Assembly: GCF_000744945.1 (NCBI RefSeq)
Contig: NZ_JQMX01000001.1
Location: 1,612,001 to 1,676,000, forward strand
Reading direction: 5' to 3'
Origin: Carnobacterium maltaromaticum DSM 20342
Lineage (GTDB): Bacteria > Bacillota > Bacilli > Lactobacillales > Carnobacteriaceae
DNA: 64,000 nt
The position numbers were made by a program, and so were the translations under genes. The notes below the pieces were generated by a model, which was not told the origin of the DNA, made no database searches, and saw nothing but the letters and a program-made list of their open reading frames with translations. Shown here piece after piece: positions 45,393 through 54,151 of this stretch (positions are counted from its first letter, which is position 1; each line of letters starts with the position of its first letter).

Positions 45393-47450
45393 TTAAACTA
45401 AACCAACTACTGTTAACGCCATATCAATTAATTTAATTGCGATAAATGGTGCAATTAAGCCACCTAAACCATAAACAAATAAATTGTGACGTAAGATTTG
45501 ACTGGCTGGTAACTCTTTATAGGCTACACCCTTTAATGACAAAGGAATTAGCGCAATAATAATCACGGCATTATAGATAATCGCCGATAAAATCGCACTT
45601 GTTGGGCTTGTTAAATGCATGATGTTTAAGGCATTTAGTTGAGGATAGATTCCATAAAATAACACTGGAATAATCGCAAAATATTTTGCTACATCGTTAG
45701 CAATACTAAATGTCGTCAATGCACCTCGAGTCATTAACAGTTGTTTCCCAATTTGAACAATATCTATTAATTTTGTTGGACTAGAATCTAAATCAATCAT
45801 ATTCCCAGCTTCTTTAGCTGCTTGAGTTCCAGTATTCATTGCCACCGCTACATCGGCTTGCGCTAATGCAGGAGCATCATTGGTTCCATCGCCAGTCATC
45901 GCAACTAAATGCCCTTCTTCTTGGTACTGACGAATTAACTCTAATTTAGCTTCTGGAGTCGCTTCTGCTAAAAAATCATCCACGCCCGCTTCAGCTGCAA
46001 TTGCGGCTGCGGTCATTGGATTATCCCCAGTAATCATAATTGTTTTGATGCCCATTTTACGTAAATCATCAAAACGTTCTTTGACACCATTTTTGACTAT
46101 ATCTTTCAAATAAACGACACCAAGGACTTTTTTATTCTTAACAACAACTAAAGGTGTTCCACCTAGACCTGCAATTTTCGCTACAATTTGATCACATTCT
46201 TCAGGATATACTTCCCCTGCAGCTACCACAAACTGTTTAACTGTATCCGCAGCACCTTTGCGAATCTCGTTGCCTTGATAATCAATCCCACTCATGCGTG
46301 TTTTCGCAGAGAAATCAATAAAAGTTGCATTTAACTCTTGAAAATCACGTCCACGAATCTCAAACCGCTCTTTAGCTAAGATAACAATACTACGTCCTTC
46401 AGCAGTTTCATCTGCCAAAGAAGACAATTGAGCTGCATCCGCCAATTCAAATTCCTCGACTCCAGCAACTGGTAAAAATTCACTAGCTTTACGATTTCCC
46501 AGTGTAATGGTTCCAGTTTTATCCAACATTAAAATATCGACGTCCCCAGCCGCCTCAATAGCACGACCACTCATAGCTAAGACATTTGCTTTATTTAAAC
46601 GACTCATACCTGCAATTCCAATTGAAGAAAGCAACGCACCAATCGTTGTTGGAGCTAAACAAACTAATAAAGCAATAATAGTTGTCAAAGAAAGTGCTGA
46701 TCCATTTCCAGCCAATTGACTCGAAAATTCTGTAAAAGGCAGCAATGTCGCTGAAACAACTAAAAAGATAATGGTCAAAGTCACCAATAGAATTTGTAAT
46801 GAAATTTCATTGGGTGTCTTTTTACGAGCTGAACCTTCTACCATAGCAATCATCTTATCCAAGAAACTTTCGCCACTTTCAGCAGTTACTTGAATCACTA
46901 AAAAATCTGAAACGACGGTTGTTCCACCAGTAACTGCGCTTCGATCACCACCAGATTCTCGAATCACAGGGGCAGATTCACCTGTAATAGCACTCTCATC
47001 TACAGAAGCCGCACCATCAACCACATCACCATCCATTGGAATCTGCTCACCGGTGGCAACATAAACAATATCCCCACGTTTTAAATCCGAAGAAACAACT
47101 TCCGTAAACTGATCAATAGCCTTAATTGATTTTAATTTTTTAGCCATAACTTCCTTACGAGCACTTTTCAGACTATCCGCTTGTGCACGACCGCGACCTT
47201 CCGCGATAGCTTCAGCAAAGTTTGCAAATAAAATTGTCACCCATAAAATTAAAGCAATTGCTAAGATAAAGCCAGCAGGTGCGTCATTAATCCCAGCAAA
47301 CGATAGAAAATACAAACACGTTGTCAAAACTGCTCCTAAATAAACAACAAACATAACTGGGTTTTTAAGTTGAATCATTGGTGCTAATTTAACAAAAGAT
47401 TGCTTAAAAGCATCTTGAAAAACCATTTTTCTAGATTGTTCCTCTTGCAT
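45393..47450 (-). CDS. kdpB: KdpB P-type ATPase subunit
   Basis: About 685 residues. Catalytic P-type ATPase of the Kdp complex: TGESAPV loop, [10 protein letters not shown] phosphorylation site, [15 protein letters not shown] hinge, [15 protein letters not shown]. The N-terminus [12 protein letters not shown] is set by AGGAG 9 nt before the ATG at 47450; an ATG two codons earlier (47456) has only 3-nt spacing. The gene is preceded by a block of tandem repeats whose last tail lies 2 nt before that ribosome site. Confidence 0.96.
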   Translation of the reverse strand: MQEEQSRKMVFQDAFKQSFVKLAPMIQLKNPVMFVVYLGAVLTTCLYFLSFAGINDAPAGFILAIALILWVTILFANFAEAIAEGRGRAQADSLKSARKEVMAKKLKSIKAIDQFTEVVSSDLKRGDIVYVATGEQIPMDGDVVDGAASVDESAITGESAPVIRESGGDRSAVTGGTTVVSDFLVIQVTAESGESFLDKMIAMVEGSARKKTPNEISLQILLVTLTIIFLVVSATLLPFTEFSSQLAGNGSALSLTTIIALLVCLAPTTIGALLSSIGIAGMSRLNKANVLAMSGRAIEAAGDVDILMLDKTGTITLGNRKASEFLPVAGVEEFELADAAQLSSLADETAEGRSIVILAKERFEIRGRDFQELNATFIDFSAKTRMSGIDYQGNEIRKGAADTVKQFVVAAGEVYPEECDQIVAKIAGLGGTPLVVVKNKKVLGVVYLKDIVKNGVKERFDDLRKMGIKTIMITGDNPMTAAAIAAEAGVDDFLAEATPEAKLELIRQYQEEGHLVAMTGDGTNDAPALAQADVAVAMNTGTQAAKEAGNMIDLDSSPTKLIDIVQIGKQLLMTRGALTTFSIANDVAKYFAIIPVLFYGIYPQLNALNIMHLTSPTSAILSAIIYNAVIIIALIPLSLKGVAYKELPASQILRHNLFVYGLGGLIAPFIAIKLIDMALTVVGLV

Positions 47451-47463
47451 CTCCATTCACTCC

Positions 47464-47740
47464 TATATAAAAAGTTTGTTGAGCCCGTTAGGCCTGGCAG
47501 AAAAATAGGGAAATTTGATGTGGCGCTTTTTGCCACCTCGAAATTTCATCTTTTTTCCGAAGGACTGGCTCATAAGAACTGGCCTAATAAAAAGTTTGTT
47601 GAGCCGGTTAGACCTGGCAGAAAAATAGGAAAATTTGATGTGGCGCTTTTTGCCACCTCGAAATTTTATCTTTTTTCCGAAGGACTGGCTCATAAGAACT
47701 GGCCTAATAAAAAGTTTGTTGAACTACTTTAGCTCTCAAC
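47464..47740 (-). repeat. Tandem structured repeats between kdpA and kdpB
   Basis: Two bodies with an exact 120-nt period (47467-47586, 47587-47706) and a further tail at 47710. Each central hairpin has GTGGC/GCCAC on a GCTTTTT loop inside an AT stem. The two units differ at only four positions, two of which (47510/47547 G-C versus 47630/47667 A-T) are the two sides of one base pair. Open frames across the repeat on the plus strand are by-products. Confidence 0.92.
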
Positions 47741-47763
47741 TAAATAATCAGCAGATACTCATT

Positions 47764-49446
47764 TTAATGCATAAAATACTCTGCAATTGGTCCCAGTGCC
47801 ATAGCTGGTAAGAAACTCAATGCTCCAATCAACAAGATAACCCCAATCAACATTCCGACAAACGTTCCATTGGTTGTTGATAACGTCCCATCACTAACAG
47901 CGACCATTTTTTTCTTCGCTAAATTACCACCTAAAAATAAAGCTGCAAACATTGGAACAAAGCGTACAACTAACATAATCACTCCACCAACGACATTTAA
48001 GAATGGTGTATCTGAGGTTAAGCCTGCAAAAGCACTCCCATTATTATTAGCTAGGGAAGAAAAGGCATATAATACTTCTGAAAAACCATGTGGACCCGAA
48101 TTTGTTAGCCACTCCATTCCATTTGGCAACATGACGAAACTCATTGTACCTAATAATACTAAAAGTGGTGGAGTTAAAATTAGTAGACACACCATTTTCA
48201 TGTCAAAAGGATCAATTTTCTTCCCTAAATACTCAGGAGTTCGTCCAACTAATAACCCTGCAATAAATACAGTTAAGATGACAAAGGCAATCATGCCATA
48301 TAATCCACTACCTGCACCTCCGAAGACAATCTCACCAAGTTGCATTAAGAACATTGGAATCATACCACCTAATGGCGTTAAACTATCATGCATGCCATTC
48401 ACCGATCCATTAGAAGCTGCTGTAGTGCTAACGGCCCAAAGACTCGTCCATCCAACACCAAAACGGGTTTCTTTCCCTTCTAAACTCCCACTTTCAACAA
48501 CTCCTGGATAACTAGGTCCAGTATAACTTTCGCTCATGGTTACGCCCACTAAAGCCAAACCTAAAAGTACCAATGAAACAATGAAAATAGTTCTTCCTTG
48601 TTTCGCATTTTTTACAAATAAACCAAAGGCGACAATTAAAGCTACTGGAATTAATAAAATCGCTAAATTTTCGATAAAGTTACTAAAGACAGTTGGATTT
48701 TCAAATGGAAAGGCTGAGTTAGCCCCAAAATATCCACCACCATTTGTCCCTAATTGTTTAATCGCAATTTGACTTGCTGCTGCACCTAACGGAATCAAAA
48801 TCTTTTGCCCAGTTTCTAAACTAAATACTGGCACATCAGCGCTAAAAGATTGTACAACTCCTTGAGATACTAACAGCAAGGCAATCACGAATGATACCGG
48901 AACTAATATATATAAAACAGCTTTCGTTAAATCTTGCCAAAAATTTCCTAAAGTTTCTTTATTACGTGCAATAAATCCACGTAGTAAAGCAAAAAGAACC
49001 GCAATTCCCACACCTGCGGAAACAAAATTTTGAACCGTTAATGCGACCATTTGTGTAAAGGGAGATAATGTTACCTCTCCTGAATAAGCTTGCCAGTTTG
49101 TGTTCGTCACAAAACTCATGGCTGTATTAAAAGCTAATCCAATACTTGTTCCTGAAAAACCATTTGGGTTGGCAGGTAAAAAGCCTTGACCTAGCATCAA
49201 TAGAAAAACAGCTAAAAAGCTAAATAAACTAAAGGAAACAATTGCTAAAGCATATTTTTTTGCTGTCATTTCTAATTTAGCTGGCTTTCCAATGAACTTA
49301 TATACTTGATTTTCAATAGGTTCAATAACTCTACTTAAAAAAACTTTTTTGCCACTCATCACTCGGTAGCTATAAATACCTAATGGAATGCCCAATCCAA
49401 TTAAAATAACTAAAAAAAGAATTTGATTTACCACGATTGCACTCAC
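47764..49446 (-). CDS. kdpA: KdpA potassium-binding subunit
   Basis: 560 residues with ten membrane helices and the four filter regions of KdpA, for example [39 protein letters not shown], and [19 protein letters not shown]. It forms the K+ channel-like part of KdpFABC. It starts with GTG at 49446, whose bases overlap the kdpF stop (GTGA), a sign of translational coupling. The next gene kdpB is separated by a 307-nt repeat-filled gap. Confidence 0.96.
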   Translation of the reverse strand: MSAIVVNQILFLVILIGLGIPLGIYSYRVMSGKKVFLSRVIEPIENQVYKFIGKPAKLEMTAKKYALAIVSFSLFSFLAVFLLMLGQGFLPANPNGFSGTSIGLAFNTAMSFVTNTNWQAYSGEVTLSPFTQMVALTVQNFVSAGVGIAVLFALLRGFIARNKETLGNFWQDLTKAVLYILVPVSFVIALLLVSQGVVQSFSADVPVFSLETGQKILIPLGAAASQIAIKQLGTNGGGYFGANSAFPFENPTVFSNFIENLAILLIPVALIVAFGLFVKNAKQGRTIFIVSLVLLGLALVGVTMSESYTGPSYPGVVESGSLEGKETRFGVGWTSLWAVSTTAASNGSVNGMHDSLTPLGGMIPMFLMQLGEIVFGGAGSGLYGMIAFVILTVFIAGLLVGRTPEYLGKKIDPFDMKMVCLLILTPPLLVLLGTMSFVMLPNGMEWLTNSGPHGFSEVLYAFSSLANNNGSAFAGLTSDTPFLNVVGGVIMLVVRFVPMFAALFLGGNLAKKKMVAVSDGTLSTTNGTFVGMLIGVILLIGALSFLPAMALGPIAEYFMH

Positions 49447-49532
49447 TTATGATCCCCCCAAAACAATATATAAAATAAATAGCCTAATAAAACTAAACCG
49501 ACTAAACCAACAACTAAATAAATCAGTGTCAT
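49443..49532 (-). CDS. kdpF: KdpF, small stabilising subunit
   Basis: 29 residues starting [13 protein letters not shown], one membrane helix, ending FWGDHK. Length, single helix and position directly before kdpA identify the KdpF peptide that stabilises the Kdp complex. AAGGAG 9 nt upstream of the ATG; the stop overlaps the kdpA start by 4 nt. It is too short for length-based gene finding. Confidence 0.93.
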   Translation of the reverse strand: MTLIYLVVGLVGLVLLGYLFYILFWGDHK

Positions 49533-49580
49533 TATGGTTAACTCCTTTATTTAAGATAGGTTAAGTTTACTAGATTTCAT

Positions 49581-49630
49581 CTAAAGATAGTGTTAAGGAA
49601 AAGTCCTATGGTGTTAAGATAGTGTAAAGA
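49581..49630 (-). promoter_or_regulatory. Direct repeats upstream of kdpF, candidate KdpE sites
   Basis: On the minus strand TTTACACTATCTTAACA and TTAACACTATCTTTAG share ACACTATCTT (complement at 49584-49593 and 49616-49625), 32 bp apart, about three helical turns. Response regulators of the OmpR type bind such direct repeats, and they lie 50-95 nt before kdpF. Confidence 0.65.
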
Positions 49631-49762
49631 TAAAAAAACAGGTTTGTTTCTATAGTTCATTCAATTAAATAGTCAAAAATCTGTTCTTTCACACCGTTTT
49701 TGTACTGCTATTTTTTAGTACAACCATATAATTCTCAAAGTCTAGTTATGTTTTAATGACCA

Positions 49763-49806
49763 ACAAAAAAATCCAGTTAAAATCAGAACAGTGATCTTAA
49801 CTGAAT
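49763..49806 (-). terminator. Terminator of the gene remnant
   Basis: On the minus strand CAGTTAAGATCA / TGATTTTAACTG (one mismatch) followed by TTTTTTTG, 10 nt after the remnant stop. Confidence 0.75.
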
Positions 49807-49816
49807 TTACTTTAAT

Positions 49817-49927
49817 TTACTCGCCCACAAATGTATACATATCTTGATTAACTGCGACCTTATACACAGTCGGTTGATCAAGATCATCTAGTATTTTTGA
49901 GGCTAACTGAACTTGAGGATATGAGTC
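49817..49927 (-). pseudogene. C-terminal remnant of a lost minus-strand gene
   Basis: An open stretch of 36 codons ending in a stop at 49817-49819 encodes DSYPQVQLASKILDDL and then DQPTVYKVAVNQDMYTFVGE. There is no start codon or ribosome site and a stop lies directly upstream (49928-49930). A good terminator follows. The protein-like composition and the retained terminator suggest the 3' end of a deleted gene. I do not recognise the family. Confidence 0.5.
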
Positions 49928-50018
49928 TTACTTATAATAGTTTAAAGCAATCGTTTATTATTTATCATTCAGTAAAAAGAATAGAATTATTATACGGATA
50001 GAATTGAGTAATATCGTC

Positions 50019-50063
50019 AAAAATGGTGGACAACTATAAAAACTAGTCACCCACCATTTTTAG
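50019..50063. terminator. Terminator-like stem in the kdp/hydrolase gap
   Basis: AAAAATGGTGG / CCACCATTTTT with a 21-nt loop. It has A/T runs at both ends and could act in either direction; no gene of known product ends here. Confidence 0.6.
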
Positions 50064-50089
50064 TCTTATTTAGTATATTACTTCAATTT

Positions 50090-50129
50090 GTTATTCTAAA
50101 ACAAATTGATTATGATACAACTCTGAATA
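50090..50129. repeat. 40-bp direct repeat, upstream copy
   Basis: Matches 52378-52417 at 39 of 40 positions. The downstream copy is the 3' end of the ABC exporter gene (codons for HNQFVLE and the stop). The upstream copy is an isolated fragment in non-coding DNA. The two copies enclose the two wall hydrolase genes. Confidence 0.9.
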
Positions 50130-50205
50130 GTCTCGAAGTATTTAGATTGTTTAAACACAGCCTGATAAATTTCAATTAGAATAACGTTCCAAAAAAACCT
50201 TCAAT

Positions 50206-50219
50206 AGAAAACGTTTACT
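50206..50219 (+). promoter_or_regulatory. cre-like site upstream of the wall hydrolases
   Basis: AGAAAACGTTTACT matches the CcpA consensus TGWAANCGNTNWCA at 12 of 14 positions, including the central CG. It lies 126 nt before the first hydrolase gene. CcpA control is an inference. Confidence 0.4.
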
Positions 50220-50344
50220 TAACAAAAACAATATGATACACTTTATTTATATTTAAAAATAGAAATAAATAGATTTTTGAAATAATTGGTTATAATTTAA
50301 TCTATTTTTCAAACACCTATACAAAAATTAAAAGGAGAACTACT

Positions 50345-51406
50345 ATGACTACTCAAAAAAAGAATTCCTCATTATTATTATTTATCTGTTTGTTCACTAT
50401 GTTATTATTTCCAACTACCTCTTCTGCTACTTCTGACGAATCTCCGGTGGCTCAAAATACAGAGATTGGCCCTGGATACTATTCTAAATCTTTCTCTAAT
50501 AGAACGATTCGAGCGACTCCTGATATCTTTTTAAATCAAATAAAACAAGGAGCTATTGATGGGTGGAAGAATTATCAAATTTTACCTTCAATAACCGCAG
50601 CACAAGCAATATTAGAGAGTGGTTGGGGAAACTCCTCATTATCTCAATCTGCAAATAATTTATTCGGAATAAAAGGTAGATACAATGGACAATATATTCT
50701 TCTCCCTACACAAGAATATATAAATGGTCAATGGATTGTAGTAAATGCAGAATTCAGAAAATATCCAAATTGGTCTGCAAGCGTCGAAGATCATGGGAAA
50801 TTTTTTCATGATAATTCTAGATATTCGAACTTAATTGGTATAAAAGACTATAAACAAGTTGCTAATTTATTGAAGCAGGATGGATATGCTACAGATCCTG
50901 AATACCCAGCTAAATTAATATCATTGATTGAATCAAATAACTTAGCTAGTTGGGATTCTGAGGCATTCAAGCAATCTGACTATCCTCACGTTGCCATTGA
51001 TGAATCTATCGCAGTCGTTAATTATATACCTGGCTATGGTGTCTTTGGATTTCGAAGCAATGGAGAAACTATTCTAGACTCAAATTTAAACTTAAAACAT
51101 GGAACTCAATGGAAAACGTATGGATCAAAAATGATTAATGGCGAAGAAATGTTTTCAATTGGTACAGATTATTATTTACCAAGAAGATATACTAACCTAG
51201 ATGCTTCTATTATTACGATCAACTATAGTCCCGGATATGGGGTCAAGTCCTATCGAAAAGATGGCTCTTGGACTGGTAACTATTTAACAACTGGAACTAG
51301 CTTTCAAACTTTTGGTTTTGAAATAATTAATGATAAAATCATGTATCTTGTTGGATCAAATGAGTATGTACCAAAGCAATATACACAATTTGGCAATGGA
51401 AAATAA
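50345..51406 (+). CDS. Secreted N-acetylglucosaminidase (GH73) with SLAP-like wall-binding repeats
   Basis: 353 residues. Signal peptide (LLLFICLFTMLLFPTTSSATS), then a GH73 domain with the catalytic Glu in AAQAILESGWGNSSLSQSANNLFGIKG and the Tyr-containing FRKYPNWSASVEDHGKFF, hydrolysing glucosaminyl bonds in peptidoglycan. From about residue 212 come two SLAP-type modules (YGVFGFRSNG...GEEMFSIGTDYYLPRRYT; YGVKSYRKDG...NDKIMYLVGSNEYVPKQYT). The last 142 residues match those of the next gene at about 130 positions. AAAGGAG 9 nt before the ATG. The pair is 22 nt apart and one operon. Confidence 0.9.
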   Translation: MTTQKKNSSLLLFICLFTMLLFPTTSSATSDESPVAQNTEIGPGYYSKSFSNRTIRATPDIFLNQIKQGAIDGWKNYQILPSITAAQAILESGWGNSSLSQSANNLFGIKGRYNGQYILLPTQEYINGQWIVVNAEFRKYPNWSASVEDHGKFFHDNSRYSNLIGIKDYKQVANLLKQDGYATDPEYPAKLISLIESNNLASWDSEAFKQSDYPHVAIDESIAVVNYIPGYGVFGFRSNGETILDSNLNLKHGTQWKTYGSKMINGEEMFSIGTDYYLPRRYTNLDASIITINYSPGYGVKSYRKDGSWTGNYLTTGTSFQTFGFEIINDKIMYLVGSNEYVPKQYTQFGNGK

Positions 51407-51428
51407 TAATTTAAAGGAGAATTGACTT

Positions 51429-52304
51429 ATGAAAAGAATCGGAAAACTCACTATATTCTCACTTGTTATTATTTCTAGTTTCTTTTTTTATACAAATGAA
51501 GTTAAAGCAACTGGAAATCGAGATGATATTGTTCGTACTGCAAAAAATTATTTAGGTGTTCCTTATGTCACTGGAGGAACAACTCCTAGTGGGTTTGATT
51601 GCTCTGGCTTAGTACAGTACGTCTTTAAACTAAATGGTTATAATCTACCTCGCGTAACTACTCAACAAGAGAATGCAGGAATAATAATTCCCGTTTCAGA
51701 AGCTAAACCTGGTGACTTATATTTTTTTGGAAATAAGGGTAATACAACTCACGATGCTATAGCAATAGGAAATGGTGATTTTATTCATGCACCGCAACCT
51801 GGACAGAATGTGAAAATAACTAATATAAAATGGTATACACCAAGTTTTGCAGTAAGAATCCTAACAGATGATATCGACTATCCTCACCCTGCTATTGATG
51901 AATCTATCGCAACTGTTGCATATATTCCGGGTTATGGTGTTTTTGGATTCCGAAGTAATGGAGAAAATATTCCTGATTCAAATTTAAACTTAAAGCATGG
52001 GACTCAGTGGAAAACGTTTGGCTCAAAAATGATTAATGGAGAAGAAATGTTTTCAATTGGGACAGATTATTATTTACCAAGGAGATATACTAATTTAGAT
52101 GCATCCGTTATTACCATCAACTATATTCCAGATTATGGTATCAAGTCCTATAGGAAAGACGGCTCTTGGACTGGAAAATATTTATCAACTGGTACTAGTT
52201 TCCAAACTTTTGGTTTTGAAATAATCAATGATAAAATTATGTATCTAGTTGGTTCAAATGAATATGTGCCAAAACAATATACACAGTTTGGTAATGGAAA
52301 GTAG
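51429..52304 (+). CDS. Secreted NlpC/P60 endopeptidase with SLAP-like wall-binding repeats
   Basis: 291 residues. Signal peptide (LTIFSLVIISSFFFYTNEVKATG), then an NlpC/P60 domain with catalytic Cys58 in GFDCSGLVQYVF and His108 in TTHDAIAIG; such enzymes cut the D-iGlu to diamino acid bond of peptidoglycan stems. The C-terminal 142 residues are two SLAP-type modules nearly identical to the neighbour (12 differences by eye). The pair thus combines a glycan-cutting and a peptide-cutting enzyme on one shared binding module. AAAGGAG 8 nt before the ATG. Ends at a terminator next to the ABC gene. Confidence 0.92.
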   Translation: MKRIGKLTIFSLVIISSFFFYTNEVKATGNRDDIVRTAKNYLGVPYVTGGTTPSGFDCSGLVQYVFKLNGYNLPRVTTQQENAGIIIPVSEAKPGDLYFFGNKGNTTHDAIAIGNGDFIHAPQPGQNVKITNIKWYTPSFAVRILTDDIDYPHPAIDESIATVAYIPGYGVFGFRSNGENIPDSNLNLKHGTQWKTFGSKMINGEEMFSIGTDYYLPRRYTNLDASVITINYIPDYGIKSYRKDGSWTGKYLSTGTSFQTFGFEIINDKIMYLVGSNEYVPKQYTQFGNGK

Positions 52305-52327
52305 TATACTATTCCTATGTAATTTTA

Positions 52328-52375
52328 AATAAGTTATCCAGAGAATATCTACATCTCTGAATAACTTATTTTTTA
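52328..52375 (+). terminator. Terminator of the wall hydrolase pair
   Basis: AATAAGTTAT-CAGAGA / TCTCTG-ATAACTTATT hairpin with a single mismatch followed by TTTTTA. Confidence 0.9.
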
Positions 52376-52377
52376 GG

Positions 52378-52417
52378 GTTATTCTAAAACAAATTGATTA
52401 TGATACAGCTCTGAATA
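52378..52417. repeat. 40-bp direct repeat, downstream copy (3' end of ABC gene)
   Basis: Second copy of the repeat at 50090-50129, including the ABC gene stop codon and last twelve codons. Its lone mismatch is G at 52408 versus A in the other copy. Confidence 0.9.
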
Positions 52418-54151
52418 AAAACCTTTTTGACGAAGTAGTGATTCATGAGTTCCTTCTTCAATCACTTCGCCTTCCTTCAGGACAACAATATAATCAGCAT
52501 TTAAAATTGTTTTTAAACGATGCGCAATTACAAAGCTTGTTCGGCCAGCAATGATGTTTTCCATCGCTTTTTGAATTTTACTTTCCGTTACCGTATCAAC
52601 ATTACTTGTGGCTTCATCCAAAATCAATAATGACGGATCCGTAATAATCGTTCTAGCAATACTAATCAATTGTTTCTGACCGACACTAAAGACACTGTGT
52701 TCATCACTAATTTCAGTTTGATACCCTTTTTCTAATCCCATAATAAATTCATGAATATGCGCCTGCTTAGCAGCATCTTCTACTTCTGCATCTGTCGCTT
52801 CTGGTTTCCCAAAGACAATATTGTCTCGAATTGTTCCTGAAAATAGAACAGAATCTTGCAATACGATTCCAACTTGTTTTCTCAACGATGCTAATTGGAT
52901 ATCTCGAATATCTACTCCGTCAATATAAATCCCACCAGAATCTACATTATAAAAACGATTCAACAAGTTCATAATCGTTGTTTTACCTGATCCAGTTGGA
53001 CCAACTAAAGCGACCATTTGACCTTTTTTAGCAGTAATGTTCACATCTTTTAAAATTGGTTTGTCTGGAACATATGAGAAATCAACATGATCTAAACGAA
53101 CTTCTTCATGAACACCATCTATTAACTTAACATCTGGACGTTCTGTTTCTGGTTTCTCTTCGAAAATTTCACTCACACGACGCGCACCAGTAATCGCTAA
53201 TTGCAACATACTATATTGTGATGAAATTTGTGTCAAAGGCATGTAGAATTGTTGTGAATATTGGACAAACATCACAATTAACCCCAAAGCTACACTACGT
53301 TCAATCTGACCGTTTAAAGCCATATAACCACCAAAGAAAATCACGATAGCAGTGTTGAATAGTGAAATACCTTGCATCATTGGGAAAAGTAAACCTGAAT
53401 AAACTTGACCTTTATAGGAAACTTTTTTAACAGCTTCATTATGTTCAATAAAGCCTTCAATGGTTTCCTCTTCTAAACCATTTGTAATCACAATTTTTTG
53501 ACCAGAAATTTTCTCGTCAATATAGCCATTTAAATCGCCAATATAATCTTGTTGCATATTGACATATTTACGCGCTTTACGAATGACTAAAGTTGCTGCA
53601 ATCACTGCAACTGGTGAAGCTGCTAAAGTAATCCAAGACAACATTACATTTTGTTGGAACATCATAATAACAACCCCGATCATCAGGGCTAAATTAGACA
53701 AAACTTGGGTTAATGCTTGATTTAACGTATTTGAAATATTATCTAAATCACTGGTAAAGCGGCTTAACATTTCACCATCACGATGGCTATCAAAGAAACG
53801 AATTGATAGATTTTCCATTCGCTTAAATAAATCTAAACGCATATTATTCGTTGATTTACCTGCTACTCCAGTCATTAAAATACTTTGGATAAAGGTTCCA
53901 ACGGCTAATAGCACATAAAACATGACTAACAACCAAATAATATGAATGAAATCCGTTTTGTCATCTACACCTGTTGTAAAATAACGAGTTGCGTAATTGG
54001 CTAGCTCTTGTATAGCCTCACCTATATATTTAGGTGCTTTAACCTGTAGATAGGTTGAACCGATAATTGCAAGGATAATCACACTTAATTTCCATTTGAA
54101 CTGTCCTAGATAGTCCCAAAAGAAACGAGTGATTCGTTTAAATTCTGCCAT
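52379..54151 (-). CDS. ABC exporter half-transporter, LmrD/YheH type
   Basis: 590 residues: six membrane helices then an ATPase domain with Walker [10 protein letters not shown] near 384, Q-loop [10 protein letters not shown], a changed signature FSVGQKQL (normally LSGGQ) and Walker [13 protein letters not shown] with the catalytic Glu. This is the B-type half of heterodimeric multidrug exporters such as LmrCD, BmrCD and YheIH. Its start overlaps the stop of the partner gene by one base. Its 3' end exists as a second, isolated copy at 50090. Confidence 0.9.
   Translation of the reverse strand: MAEFKRITRFFWDYLGQFKWKLSVIILAIIGSTYLQVKAPKYIGEAIQELANYATRYFTTGVDDKTDFIHIIWLLVMFYVLLAVGTFIQSILMTGVAGKSTNNMRLDLFKRMENLSIRFFDSHRDGEMLSRFTSDLDNISNTLNQALTQVLSNLALMIGVVIMMFQQNVMLSWITLAASPVAVIAATLVIRKARKYVNMQQDYIGDLNGYIDEKISGQKIVITNGLEEETIEGFIEHNEAVKKVSYKGQVYSGLLFPMMQGISLFNTAIVIFFGGYMALNGQIERSVALGLIVMFVQYSQQFYMPLTQISSQYSMLQLAITGARRVSEIFEEKPETERPDVKLIDGVHEEVRLDHVDFSYVPDKPILKDVNITAKKGQMVALVGPTGSGKTTIMNLLNRFYNVDSGGIYIDGVDIRDIQLASLRKQVGIVLQDSVLFSGTIRDNIVFGKPEATDAEVEDAAKQAHIHEFIMGLEKGYQTEISDEHSVFSVGQKQLISIARTIITDPSLLILDEATSNVDTVTESKIQKAMENIIAGRTSFVIAHRLKTILNADYIVVLKEGEVIEEGTHESLLRQKGFYSELYHNQFVLE

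Larger units (their letters stand above)
49533..50344. other. 812-nt region between kdpF and the wall hydrolases
   Basis: Holds, in order: kdp promoter region with direct repeats, a small hairpin TTGTACT/AGTACAA (49700-49723), the terminator and 36-codon remnant above, a terminator-like stem (50019-50061), a 40-bp copy of the 3' end of the downstream ABC gene (50090-50129), and a cre-like site (50206-50219). No intact gene is visible. Confidence 0.7.

Noticed and set aside
47400..47732. A plus-strand open frame with a duplicated peptide (KKFVEPVRPGRKIGKF) in the kdpA/kdpB gap
   Set aside because: It is the translation of the tandem structured repeat; no ribosome site, and the pattern follows the 120-nt DNA period.
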